A DNA stretch of 64,000 nt from positions 2,046,001 to 2,110,000 of the forward strand of contig NZ_CP113054.1 of NCBI RefSeq assembly GCF_026625605.1, read 5' to 3'. The position numbers and the translations under genes were made by a program. Positions 56,904 to 64,000 of this stretch are shown piece by piece. The first letter of the stretch is position 1. The number at the start of each line of letters is the position of its first letter. The notes beneath the pieces were generated by a model. The model was not told the DNA's origin. It made no database searches and was given only the letters and a program-made list of their open reading frames with translations. The stretch comes from Luteolibacter sp. SL250. GTDB taxonomy: Bacteria > Verrucomicrobiota > Verrucomicrobiia > Verrucomicrobiales > Akkermansiaceae.

Positions 56904-58507
56904 ACACGGGCGTTGAAGATGAATTCCGCAGCCTGATGATCCGTGCGCTGGAAGGCGGACTGGACAAGAAGGGCATGTCGCGTCTGACCGCCCTCTGTGA
57001 AGAACATCCCTCGCTCGCCCGGAAATTCGGACAGCAGGTGGAGGTGGACCGCTTTCTGGAAGTGGCGTTGCGGAATCTCACGGATCGCTCCGGTTTTTCC
57101 CGCAGCGTGATCCAGCGGATCGGGGATGAGCGGGAAGATGCCTCGCCCTTTGTCGCCTCGGTGATGGGTCGGGTGGAACGGGTGTCACGGCGGAGGACCC
57201 GGTGGTTCACCGCGGCCGTGGGGCTCGCCGCGCTGGTCGTTGTCTGGCTGGGACTCTCCTTTTACGTCAGTGGCACCGCCGCGACCCTGCATAGGGGGGA
57301 CTCCGCGAAGTGGCTGACGCCTCCCGCAGGGGAAAGCCTGCGCGCGGGCACCCGGCTGAAGTTGGAAAGCGGTCTGGCGGAAGTCCATTTCGGCAATGGC
57401 GCGGAAGTCATCCTGGAAGGCCCGGCGGATTTCGAGATCCGCGGCAGGGATGAGGGCTTCGTCCACCAGGGGAGGGTTTCCGTGAGGATTCCGGAAAAGG
57501 CGGTGCGGTTCAACCTGGGCAGTCCCGGCGGGACGGTGACGGATCCCGGAAAAGCGTTCGGCCTCCATGTCGCCAGGGATGGGGAGACGGAAGCGGAGGT
57601 TTTCGAAGGAAAGATCCGCGTGCGTCCGGGCGACGGGGAAAAGGCTGTGACGCTGGTTTCGAATGAGAAGTTCATCTCCAGCGGCAAGGTCTGGTGGAAG
57701 GGCGGGGGGATCGATGCGAATGCCTTCGTCACCAGCCTGCCACCGCAGTCACCACGTATCCCGGAATATGCCCACTGGGCGCTGGATGAAGGGGCTGGCA
57801 CCGCCACCGCGGCCCGCGGGAAGCTCATCGCCGGAGGACCCCGTGCCGCAGACCTGAGGAACATCGGCGGATTGCCGGATGCCCTGCCGGAATGGGTGGA
57901 CGGACCGTATGGCAAGGCGCTCGCCTTTGATGGTCTTGGGAACGCGCTGGAAACCCACTATCCCGGAGTGGTGGGCGACGCCGCGAGGACGGTCGCGTTC
58001 TGGCTGCGCCTGCCGGAGGACTTCGACTCGGAGCAGGGATACGGCATCATTTCCTGGGGGGATCTGGCGGAGAAGGGGAACGCCTGGCAGATATCGGTCA
58101 ATCCCTACGTCAACGAAGGCCCGGTGGGCAGGCTGCGCGTCGGCATCTATCCCTCCCTGGTGGCCGGCTCCACGGACCTGCGTGACGGACGCTGGCATCA
58201 CTGCGCGGTGGTTCTTTACAAGGATGAACGGAATGGGAACCGCATTCCCGCCCTGCTCTATGTGGATGGGAAGATGGAGGCCACGGCGTCGAAAGGGGTC
58301 TTCACCCGCATCCACACCAGTTCGGAGGAAGGCGCGCGGCCGGTGTGGATCGCCCGGAGCCTCCGCCATGATGAACCGAAGCGCAGCCGCGGCACCGGCT
58401 TCTTCCGCGGGGACCTGGATGAGATCTACATCTTCGACGGTGCGCTCAACCAACGGCAGATCGAGGACCTCATGCGGTTCAACACGCTGTTCCCAAAATC
58501 CTACTGA
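56900..58507 (+). CDS. FecR-like / LamG domain protein, putative partner of the ECF sigma factor
   Basis: The 535-residue protein has an N-terminal cytoplasmic part (about 1-95), a single membrane segment (about 100-118, AAVGLAALVVVWLGLSFYV), a FecR-like beta domain (GTAATLHRGDSAKW to about 250) and a C-terminal LamG/concanavalin domain (about 285-525, with RTVAFWLRLPEDF and DGRWHHCAVVLYKD). This is the common anti-sigma-type architecture in planctomycetes and verrucomicrobia, though a zinc-binding motif is not seen. The extracellular LamG domain may sense glycans. ATGA overlap with the sigma gene supports paired function. Confidence 0.88.
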   Translation: MNTGVEDEFRSLMIRALEGGLDKKGMSRLTALCEEHPSLARKFGQQVEVDRFLEVALRNLTDRSGFSRSVIQRIGDEREDASPFVASVMGRVERVSRRRTRWFTAAVGLAALVVVWLGLSFYVSGTAATLHRGDSAKWLTPPAGESLRAGTRLKLESGLAEVHFGNGAEVILEGPADFEIRGRDEGFVHQGRVSVRIPEKAVRFNLGSPGGTVTDPGKAFGLHVARDGETEAEVFEGKIRVRPGDGEKAVTLVSNEKFISSGKVWWKGGGIDANAFVTSLPPQSPRIPEYAHWALDEGAGTATAARGKLIAGGPRAADLRNIGGLPDALPEWVDGPYGKALAFDGLGNALETHYPGVVGDAARTVAFWLRLPEDFDSEQGYGIISWGDLAEKGNAWQISVNPYVNEGPVGRLRVGIYPSLVAGSTDLRDGRWHHCAVVLYKDERNGNRIPALLYVDGKMEATASKGVFTRIHTSSEEGARPVWIARSLRHDEPKRSRGTGFFRGDLDEIYIFDGALNQRQIEDLMRFNTLFPKSY

Positions 58508-58552
58508 CCGCTTCCCGTCGTCCGCCACCATCTCCTCCATCCAAACAAACCC

Positions 58553-59476
58553 ATGAAACCCCTCGTCCCGCTCCTGTTCATTTCACTCGCCGCGCTTTGT
58601 CATGCCGGTGGGTTCAAGGATCTCGTCACTTTCGGCGACAGCCTCACCGACATGGGCAACCGCTCGGTCGGCCCGGACAAGAAGGAGGTGAAATTCCGCC
58701 CGACCTGGGTCGCCCAGCTCGCCGGTCCGCAGATGCTGGACATCCCCGGCTTCAAACCGTCCGGCATGAACGGCTTCTACTTCGGCGGGACCAACTACGC
58801 CGTCGGCGGCTCGACCAGTGGCTACGCCGCGGCGAAGGGCAGGGATCAGAACAAGGGCCAGAACCTGACCGTCCAGATCAGCAAGCGCTACCTCAACCCG
58901 GACTTCAACAAGGACGGCGTGAAAAAGGACGCGCTGCACATCGTCCGGATCGGCACGAACGATCTCATGGCGCTGGCCATCCAGCCGGAGCAGATCGGGT
59001 CCTCCTGGGCCACCCTCGGCCAGGAGGCGGCGAAGGTGGTGGTGGACGTGGAAGGGCAAATCCAGGCCATGGCGGATGCGGGCGTGAAGTATGTGATGTG
59101 GGGCAACCTGTCCGATGGCTCGAAATTCCCCTCCCTCGTCCGCAGGGTGGCCATTCTCGGTGACATGGCCCCCATCGCCCTCAAGGCCGTTTCCGATGCC
59201 AGCAAGGCGTTCAACGTCGAGATGGACGCCGCCATCGGCAGGCTCCAGGCGAAGAATCCGGAGCTGAAGATCATCAAGCTGGATATGGATGCCATGTTCA
59301 ATGAGATCGAGGCGGCCCCGGCGAAGTTCGGCTTTGTGAGCGTGACCGAGGGCGCGAATGACAGCCGCCATCTCTTCTCCGCCGATGGCCTCCATCCCAC
59401 GCCCGCCGGTCACAAGGCGCTGGCGGAGTATGCCTTCCGGGTCATTTCCGACGCGAAGACCCCGAAGCCGGAATGA
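58553..59476 (+). CDS. Exported SGNH/GDSL hydrolase
   Basis: The 307-residue protein begins with a signal peptide (MKPLVPLLFISLAALCHA). It shows the four SGNH blocks: block I VTFGDSLTDMGN (nucleophile Ser), block II NYAVGGSTSGY, block III RIGTNDLM and block V DGLHPTPAGH (catalytic Asp and His). It is a lipase/esterase-type hydrolase, possibly acting on polysaccharide acetyl groups. It follows the FecR-like gene by 45 nt on the same strand, so it may be under the same control as the ECF module. The start ATG has no Shine-Dalgarno sequence. Confidence 0.92.
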   Translation: MKPLVPLLFISLAALCHAGGFKDLVTFGDSLTDMGNRSVGPDKKEVKFRPTWVAQLAGPQMLDIPGFKPSGMNGFYFGGTNYAVGGSTSGYAAAKGRDQNKGQNLTVQISKRYLNPDFNKDGVKKDALHIVRIGTNDLMALAIQPEQIGSSWATLGQEAAKVVVDVEGQIQAMADAGVKYVMWGNLSDGSKFPSLVRRVAILGDMAPIALKAVSDASKAFNVEMDAAIGRLQAKNPELKIIKLDMDAMFNEIEAAPAKFGFVSVTEGANDSRHLFSADGLHPTPAGHKALAEYAFRVISDAKTPKPE

Positions 59477-59704
59477 TGGACTCCAGCCAATCCTACGTGA
59501 TCGCGTGGGAATTCCAGCTTCACCTGAAACGCCTGGCAGGGTAGACCATAGCCACTTCAGCCGCAATCGACTGCTGGCGCCGTTCTGTTATCCGGGGGGA
59601 AGACAGACTGGCGAGGCACCGGTTGCGGCCTTTTCTTTTTCCCGCGGATGACGACCAGGCCCCCCACTTTACAGGTTCAGCCGCGGTTTCCGTGAGCGCT
59701 AGGG
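59477..59704. other. Structured intergenic region between convergent genes
   Basis: No coding sequence is supported. GCCGCAA (59560-59566) pairs with TTGCGGC (59623-59629), which is followed directly by CTTTTCTTTTT, and TCTGT/ACAGA (59584-59588, 59603-59607) nests inside. This resembles a long-loop intrinsic terminator for the SGNH hydrolase, or a structured RNA ending in one. Nothing else is recognised. Confidence 0.45.
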
Positions 59705-61552
59705 CTACCCATCGGTTGATTGGCTGCGTTGCTCCCGCTCCAGGTCGCTGCGCAGCAGTTCGTCCAGCGACTGCACCGCTTCACGGGCGGCGTTGAGATA
59801 CTCCCCGTCGTCCTTGTTGCGGTGTTCCGCCATAGAGCGGACCATTTCCTCGTCGCGGGTGAAGTAGACGCTCGCGGCGAGCTTCGCCTCCTGGGAGGAC
59901 AGCCCCAGATGTTCCAGGATGTCCGCGCCCATCCGGAGGGATGAATCCAGCGTCTCCCGGTAGATGTGTTGTTCACCTTGGCCCAGGTAGCTGTAGGCCT
60001 CCGCACGGCTGTGGGCCCGCAGGTAGATCCTCAAGTGTGGGTGGTGACGCCGCGCGTTGGAGATGATGATGGAGGCAGCCGCTTCATCCTTGATGGCGAC
60101 CACCAGGACCTTCGCGCGGGACGCTCCCGCCAGGTCCAGCATGTCCGGGCGGTTCGCATCGCCATAGTAGACCGGGATGCCGAGCTGGCGCAGCAGTTCC
60201 ACCTGGTCGCTGTCGTTGTCGAGGATGGTGCAGCCGTATCCACGGATCCGGAGCAGGCGTCCCACAGCGTGGCCATAGCGGCCGAAGCCGCAGATGATGA
60301 CCGGGTTCCCGTCATCCTTCACGTCGGGTTCGCGGTCTTCCTTTCCGCTGAGACCACGCGCGACGATGGATTTCGAAAGGAGGATGAGCAGCGGCGTGGC
60401 GGCCATCGACAGCGCCACCATCGCCACCAGCGCACGGCCGGTGTCCGGCGGGAAGACTCCGGACGCCAGCGAGAGGCTGATCAACACGAAGGCGAACTCG
60501 CCTCCCGCCGCGATGGATGCGGAGAAAACCAGCGACTGCCGTCCGGTCAGGCCGCTGAACATCGACAACACCTGCAGGATGGCACCCTTGATGAGAATGA
60601 GGCCCAGTGCGCCGCCGATGACCAGCAACGGATGCTCCATGATGAAGCCGAAGTCGATCCCGGCTCCCACCCCGAGGAAGAACACTCCCAGCAGAAGTCC
60701 CTTGAACGGCTCCAAATCGCTCTCCAGTTCATGGCGGTATTCGCTGCTGGCCAGCACGACCCCCGCGACGAACGCACCCAGCGCGGGGGAGAGGCCCACC
60801 TTGGTCATCAGCAGCGCCACGCCGATGACCAGCAGCAGCGCCGCACCGGTGAAGGCCTCCCGCTGCCGCGTCTTCGCGATGGCCTGGAACACGTAGCGCA
60901 TCGCGATCCGGCCCACGGCGATGATGAGGATGATGGCCCCGAAGGTCACCAGCGCCTGCGCCCAGCCCGGCCACTGGGCCATCCACGCGTCGGACTGGTG
61001 ATGGCCGTCACCATGGGCGGAGGCGGCGCCGCCGGTTCCCAGCAGCGGCAGCAGCGCGAGGATGGGAATCACCGCGATGTCCTGGAAAAGAAGGACGGAA
61101 AAGGAGTTCTGTCCCGCCTCAGTACGCAGCAGACCCTTTTCAGCCAGCGTCTGCAGCACGATGGCGGTACTGGACATGGCCAGGATCAGGCCGATGGCGA
61201 GTCCCGCCTTCCATCCGGTGCCGAAGGCCATGGCCGTGCCGCCCACGGCCACCGCGCAGAGGACGACCTGCAGGGAACCGAGTCCGACAATCTGCCGGCG
61301 CATCCGCCACAGCATGAGCGGCTGCAACTCCAGGCCGATGAGGAAAAGCATCACAACCACGCCGAACTCCGCGAAGTGGGCGACCTGCTCCGCGTCCTTC
61401 CCGATCAGGCTGAACCCCCACGGCCCGATCGCGGCACCGGCAATGAGGTAACCGAGCACCGCGCCAAGCCCCAGACGTTTTCCCACCAGAATGGCAACCA
61501 CCGCGGCGGTGAGGTAGATCACCGCCTGCAGGAAAACATTTTCGTATCCCAT
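59705..61552 (-). CDS. KefB/KefC-type monovalent cation:proton antiporter (CPA2 family)
   Basis: The 615-residue protein has about twelve membrane segments in a Na+/H+-exchanger fold (LVGKRLGLGAVLGYLIAGAAIGP, VVVMLFLIGLELQP, MSSTAIVLQTLAEKGLL, LLFQDIAVIPILALLPLLG), then a cytoplasmic TrkA-N nucleotide-binding domain (VIICGFGRYGHAVGRLLRIRGYG, DNDSDQVELL, YYGDANRPDML). It exports K+ or Na+ in exchange for H+; glutathione gating is known for E. coli KefC and is untested here. The histidine/glycine-rich loop near 175-190 (HGDGHHQSDAW) is unusual. Monocistronic by spacing. A small membrane gene follows on the same strand upstream. Confidence 0.93.
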   Translation of the reverse strand: MGYENVFLQAVIYLTAAVVAILVGKRLGLGAVLGYLIAGAAIGPWGFSLIGKDAEQVAHFAEFGVVVMLFLIGLELQPLMLWRMRRQIVGLGSLQVVLCAVAVGGTAMAFGTGWKAGLAIGLILAMSSTAIVLQTLAEKGLLRTEAGQNSFSVLLFQDIAVIPILALLPLLGTGGAASAHGDGHHQSDAWMAQWPGWAQALVTFGAIILIIAVGRIAMRYVFQAIAKTRQREAFTGAALLLVIGVALLMTKVGLSPALGAFVAGVVLASSEYRHELESDLEPFKGLLLGVFFLGVGAGIDFGFIMEHPLLVIGGALGLILIKGAILQVLSMFSGLTGRQSLVFSASIAAGGEFAFVLISLSLASGVFPPDTGRALVAMVALSMAATPLLILLSKSIVARGLSGKEDREPDVKDDGNPVIICGFGRYGHAVGRLLRIRGYGCTILDNDSDQVELLRQLGIPVYYGDANRPDMLDLAGASRAKVLVVAIKDEAAASIIISNARRHHPHLRIYLRAHSRAEAYSYLGQGEQHIYRETLDSSLRMGADILEHLGLSSQEAKLAASVYFTRDEEMVRSMAEHRNKDDGEYLNAAREAVQSLDELLRSDLEREQRSQSTDG

Positions 61553-61626
61553 TTGCCGTGCAGCGTGCCGGGTTTCCGCGGATATTCAAGGACGGCCACC
61601 CTGTGGCTTTCGTTTCCTTGTCCGTA

Positions 61627-61833
61627 TCAACGGAACAGGAAATACAGCGCCAGCACGAAGAAGCCGAACCAGACCGATGCCACGTGGGCGACGCCGAAGG
61701 ATCTCGCGCCGGGGGTTTCCGAAGGATCATCCCGGTGCGGCCCGAAGAGCACGTTGTATTTCACCAGCATCCAGATGCCGAAGAACGACCAGGCAATGAG
61801 GAAGAGGGTGAGGCAGATTTTGAGGATGATCAT
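61627..61833 (-). CDS. Small two-span membrane protein
   Basis: The ATG at 61833 gives 68 residues: a hydrophobic segment (about 2-24, IILKICLTLFLIAWSFFGIWML), a polar loop (VKYNVLFGPHRDDPSETPGARS) and a second hydrophobic segment (about 50-67). Longer starts extend it through an implausible region. I recognise no family. It lies upstream of the antiporter gene on the same strand (75 nt) and divergent from the AraC regulator. Confidence 0.62.
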   Translation of the reverse strand: MIILKICLTLFLIAWSFFGIWMLVKYNVLFGPHRDDPSETPGARSFGVAHVASVWFGFFVLALYFLFR

Positions 61834-61965
61834 TGGGAACAGGGTTATATTCACCCGGGAGTCCTTGATGTCCAGCCAGCGGGAACACCATGGGAGGCAG
61901 GTGGATGGAATAGGGGCTTGTACAGATGATAGGACTCGATTCCCTGTGAAGAAACATGCCAGATC

Positions 61966-62868
61966 ATGGTCATGAACCGCCGCGAGGTGCCGAGGATCGG
62001 GATGATCTCCTACGGGGAGGAACGCCTGCGGGAGGATGGTTTCGTGACCCTGCCGCTGAACGAATCGTTCACCATTGATCCAACGCGCCTGCGGCCCCAC
62101 TACCATGATTTCTTCCAGGTTTCGCTGCTGCTGGGGGATGGTTCGCTGATGCATGATTTCCGTGAGTCGGAGACCACCGGTGCCTCGCTCTTTTTCCTGA
62201 GTCCGGGGCAGGTCCACACCATCGTGCCAAAACCGCGGATGACGGGTACCATCGTCTCATTCACCCGGGAGTTCCTGGAGGCAGGAGTGGAGGATGGCTT
62301 CCTGATGAACCTGCCGTTCTTCTTCAATTCGGAGCATGCTCCGTGGCTCCGCTTGCCGGACGACCGGTTGCCGTGGGTGAAGGAGGTTTTCCGCCAGCTT
62401 CAGGACGAATATGATGCCGCGCCGCAGGGGGCCGCGGAGGTCGCCCGCTGCCTGCTCCGCATCCTGTTCGTGAAAGCGGCGAGGTGGTATGAAGTGGAAA
62501 GCCATGTGATCGGGCGGGGTCGCCAGTCCATTCTGGTGAGACGTTTCCTGAATGAGGTGGAGGCCCACCACCATGAGTGGCTGACACTCGACCCCTATGC
62601 GAAGGCGCTGGGGGTGACCGTCAACCACCTCCATGATGTGGTCGCGGTGGAGACGGGACAGCCTGCGGGTGAGCATCTCCGGCAGCGGCGGTTGCTCGAT
62701 GCCAAGCGCCAGCTTCTCCATTCGACAATGAGTGTTTCCGAGGTGGGCTACGGCCTCGGCTTCGGGGATCCGTCGTATTTCAGCCGCTTCTTCAAACGCT
62801 ATGAAGGAATGACGCCCGCCGAGTTCCGCAAGCGGAGCCGAGAAAAATACCAGAAAGACCACGGTTAG
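61966..62868 (+). CDS. AraC-family transcriptional regulator
   Basis: The 300-residue protein has an N-terminal cupin-like sensor (LRPHYHDFFQVSLLLGDGSLMHDF, SPGQVHTIVPKP) and a C-terminal double helix-turn-helix: LDPYAKALGVTVNHLHDVVAVETGQPAGEHL and VSEVGYGLGFGDPSYFSRFFKRYEGMTPAEFRK. It should activate a neighbouring gene on sensing a small molecule; the MFS transporter gene follows 51 nt downstream on the same strand. ATG 61966 or 61972 may start it. Confidence 0.93.
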   Translation: MVMNRREVPRIGMISYGEERLREDGFVTLPLNESFTIDPTRLRPHYHDFFQVSLLLGDGSLMHDFRESETTGASLFFLSPGQVHTIVPKPRMTGTIVSFTREFLEAGVEDGFLMNLPFFFNSEHAPWLRLPDDRLPWVKEVFRQLQDEYDAAPQGAAEVARCLLRILFVKAARWYEVESHVIGRGRQSILVRRFLNEVEAHHHEWLTLDPYAKALGVTVNHLHDVVAVETGQPAGEHLRQRRLLDAKRQLLHSTMSVSEVGYGLGFGDPSYFSRFFKRYEGMTPAEFRKRSREKYQKDHG

Positions 62869-62919
62869 CACCGGTCACTTGGATTGAGGACGGGGAGGCC
62901 CGGCGGCACCTTCGCGGGC

Positions 62920-64000
62920 ATGGAAAATTCAACGGCCATCCCGGAGGAAGCACCGCGGGCGACCTCCCATGAAATGGTGTTCGCCCTGTTGTTCGCGATC
63001 AGTTTCTCGCACCTGCTCAATGACACGATCCAGGCGCTGATCCCGTCCATCTACCCGATCCTGAAGAAGGACTACGCCCTTTCCTTCACGCAACTGGGCC
63101 TCATCACGTTCGCCTTCCAGCTCACCGCGTCCCTGCTCCAGCCCGTCGTCGGCCTGGTGACGGATCGCCGTCCGATGCCGTATTCACTGCCCGTTGGAAT
63201 GGGCATGACTCTGGTGGGATTGATCGCGCTGGCCTATGCGGGAAGCTTCCACTCCATCCTGATCTCCGCCGCGCTGGTGGGTGGTGGCTCGGCCATCTTC
63301 CACCCGGAGGCGTCGCGCATCGCGCACATGGCGGCAGGCAGGCGGCGTGGCTTCGCCCAGTCCCTGTTCCAGGTGGGGGGGAATGCGGGCACCGCTGTGG
63401 GACCATTGCTGGCGGCTTGGATCATCGTCCCCCACGGGCAGAAGTCACTGGTCGTCTTCTCCGCCATCGCCCTGCTGGGGGTGCTGGTGCTGTGGCAGAT
63501 CGGGAAATGGCAGGGTTCGAACCTGCACCGCATCCACCGCAAGCCGAAGTCGGCGGGCGTATCGTCGGTTTCTCCGGTGAGCCGGAACCGCGTCGTCCTC
63601 GCCATGACCGTGCTGGTGGTGCTGGTGTTCTCGAAGTACGTCTATCTGTCGTCGCTGACCAGCTACTACACCTTCTACCTGATCGACCGCTTCCACATCT
63701 CCGTGCAGAGCGCGCAGATGCACCTGTTCCTGCTGCTGTTCGCGGTGGCGGTGGGCACCATCGTCGGTGGTCCGGTGGGGGACCGCATCGGCCGCAAGCG
63801 GGTGATATGGGGTTCCATTCTGGGCGTCGCTCCGTTCTCGCTGGCCCTGCCGCATGTGAACCTGCTGACGACCGGCATCCTGAGCGTGTTCATCGGCCTC
63901 ATCCTGGCGTCCGCCTTTTCCGCCATCCTGGTCTATGCGCAGGAGCTGCTGCCGGGGAAGGTGGGGATGGTCGCTGGCCTGTTCTTCGGACTGGCTTTCG
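62920..64000 (+). CDS. MFS transporter, fosmidomycin-resistance (Fsr) type, 3' end missing
   Basis: The frame runs from ATG 62920 to the right window edge (about 360 residues seen). It has repeated membrane helices and the Fsr-like texts FSHLLNDTIQALIPSIYPILK near the N-terminus and GGGSAIFHPEASRIAHM, followed by the MFS loop RRRGFAQSLFQVGGNAGTAVGP and the second-half loop GDRIGRKRVIWGS. Fsr proteins are drug efflux permeases. The nearby AraC regulator is a likely controller. The C-terminus is missing. Confidence 0.9.
   Translation, partial: MENSTAIPEEAPRATSHEMVFALLFAISFSHLLNDTIQALIPSIYPILKKDYALSFTQLGLITFAFQLTASLLQPVVGLVTDRRPMPYSLPVGMGMTLVGLIALAYAGSFHSILISAALVGGGSAIFHPEASRIAHMAAGRRRGFAQSLFQVGGNAGTAVGPLLAAWIIVPHGQKSLVVFSAIALLGVLVLWQIGKWQGSNLHRIHRKPKSAGVSSVSPVSRNRVVLAMTVLVVLVFSKYVYLSSLTSYYTFYLIDRFHISVQSAQMHLFLLLFAVAVGTIVGGPVGDRIGRKRVIWGSILGVAPFSLALPHVNLLTTGILSVFIGLILASAFSAILVYAQELLPGKVGMVAGLFFGLAF

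Noticed and set aside
59966-61975. 669-codon plus-strand frame opposite the antiporter gene
   Set aside because: Extremely Arg/His/Gln-rich with no fold pattern; the minus strand encodes a clear membrane antiporter with TrkA-N.
1-64000. CRISPR arrays, tRNA or rRNA genes, insertion sequences and prophage genes
   Set aside because: No regularly spaced repeats, cloverleaf-like segments, transposase motifs or phage structural genes were seen on either strand by eye.

Overview
The window is GC-rich, densely coded bacterial chromosome and most likely comes from a member of the Verrucomicrobiota (Luteolibacter/Haloferula-like Verrucomicrobiaceae; this is inference). The basis is three PEP-CTERM proteins ending in an arginine cluster, a paired DUF1592-type cytochrome / DUF1552 locus, an ECF sigma factor followed by a FecR-LamG protein, very large secreted FN3/Calx-beta/phosphodiester-glycosidase proteins, and weak or absent Shine-Dalgarno sequences at many starts. 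I recognise no tRNA, rRNA, CRISPR array, insertion sequence or phage gene.

Layout. 1-7.9 kb (minus strand): an exported amidase cut by the left edge, the DUF1592/DUF1552 pair, a small periplasmic protein, a dGTPase-family phosphohydrolase and a PEP-CTERM protein. 8-16.3 kb: a DUF4407 coiled-coil membrane protein, a GNAT acetyltransferase, a MocR-type regulator divergent from a DUF2917 protein, a DNRLRE-like PEP-CTERM protein, and an FAD oxidoreductase/golvesin protein divergent from an XRE-cupin regulator. 16.3-27.2 kb: secreted and envelope proteins (NAGPA multidomain, beta-helix, Lnb_N/DUF4105, a redox-dead thioredoxin fold), the housekeeping pair cdsA-dxr, an EF-hand protein and a DUF4198 protein.

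27.3-44.1 kb is the most notable region: about 17 kb of nineteen co-directional minus-strand genes, many joined by ATGA overlaps. They encode a type IV pilus / type II secretion-like machine: an ABC transporter ATPase and permease, an unknown membrane-anchored protein, a PilT-like ATPase, a major pseudopilin, a GspL-like (PilM+PilN) protein, a PilO-like protein, a PilP/GspC-like protein, a secretin, a stand-alone GspE-N-like protein, a GspE/PilB ATPase, a GspF/PilC platform protein, a second pseudopilin, several small unknown envelope proteins and, last, a membrane-anchored C39-like cysteine peptidase. No A24-type prepilin peptidase is present in the cluster. The major pseudopilin gene is flanked by strong inverted repeats.

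44.5-49.4 kb: housekeeping genes purM, a long PurF-type amidotransferase, prfA and a YfbR-like HD hydrolase. 49.4-64 kb: a 1506-residue secreted protein with a gingipain-like (C25) region, an exported polysaccharide pyruvyl transferase-like protein, a PEP-CTERM protein, an ECF sigma factor / FecR-LamG / SGNH hydrolase module, a KefB/C antiporter, a small membrane protein, and an AraC regulator followed by an Fsr-type MFS transporter cut by the right edge.

Many start codons were moved inward from the longest possible frame to the start that gives a proper signal peptide, leader or family-typical N-terminus. Coding calls rest on visible motifs and remembered family patterns, not on database searches.
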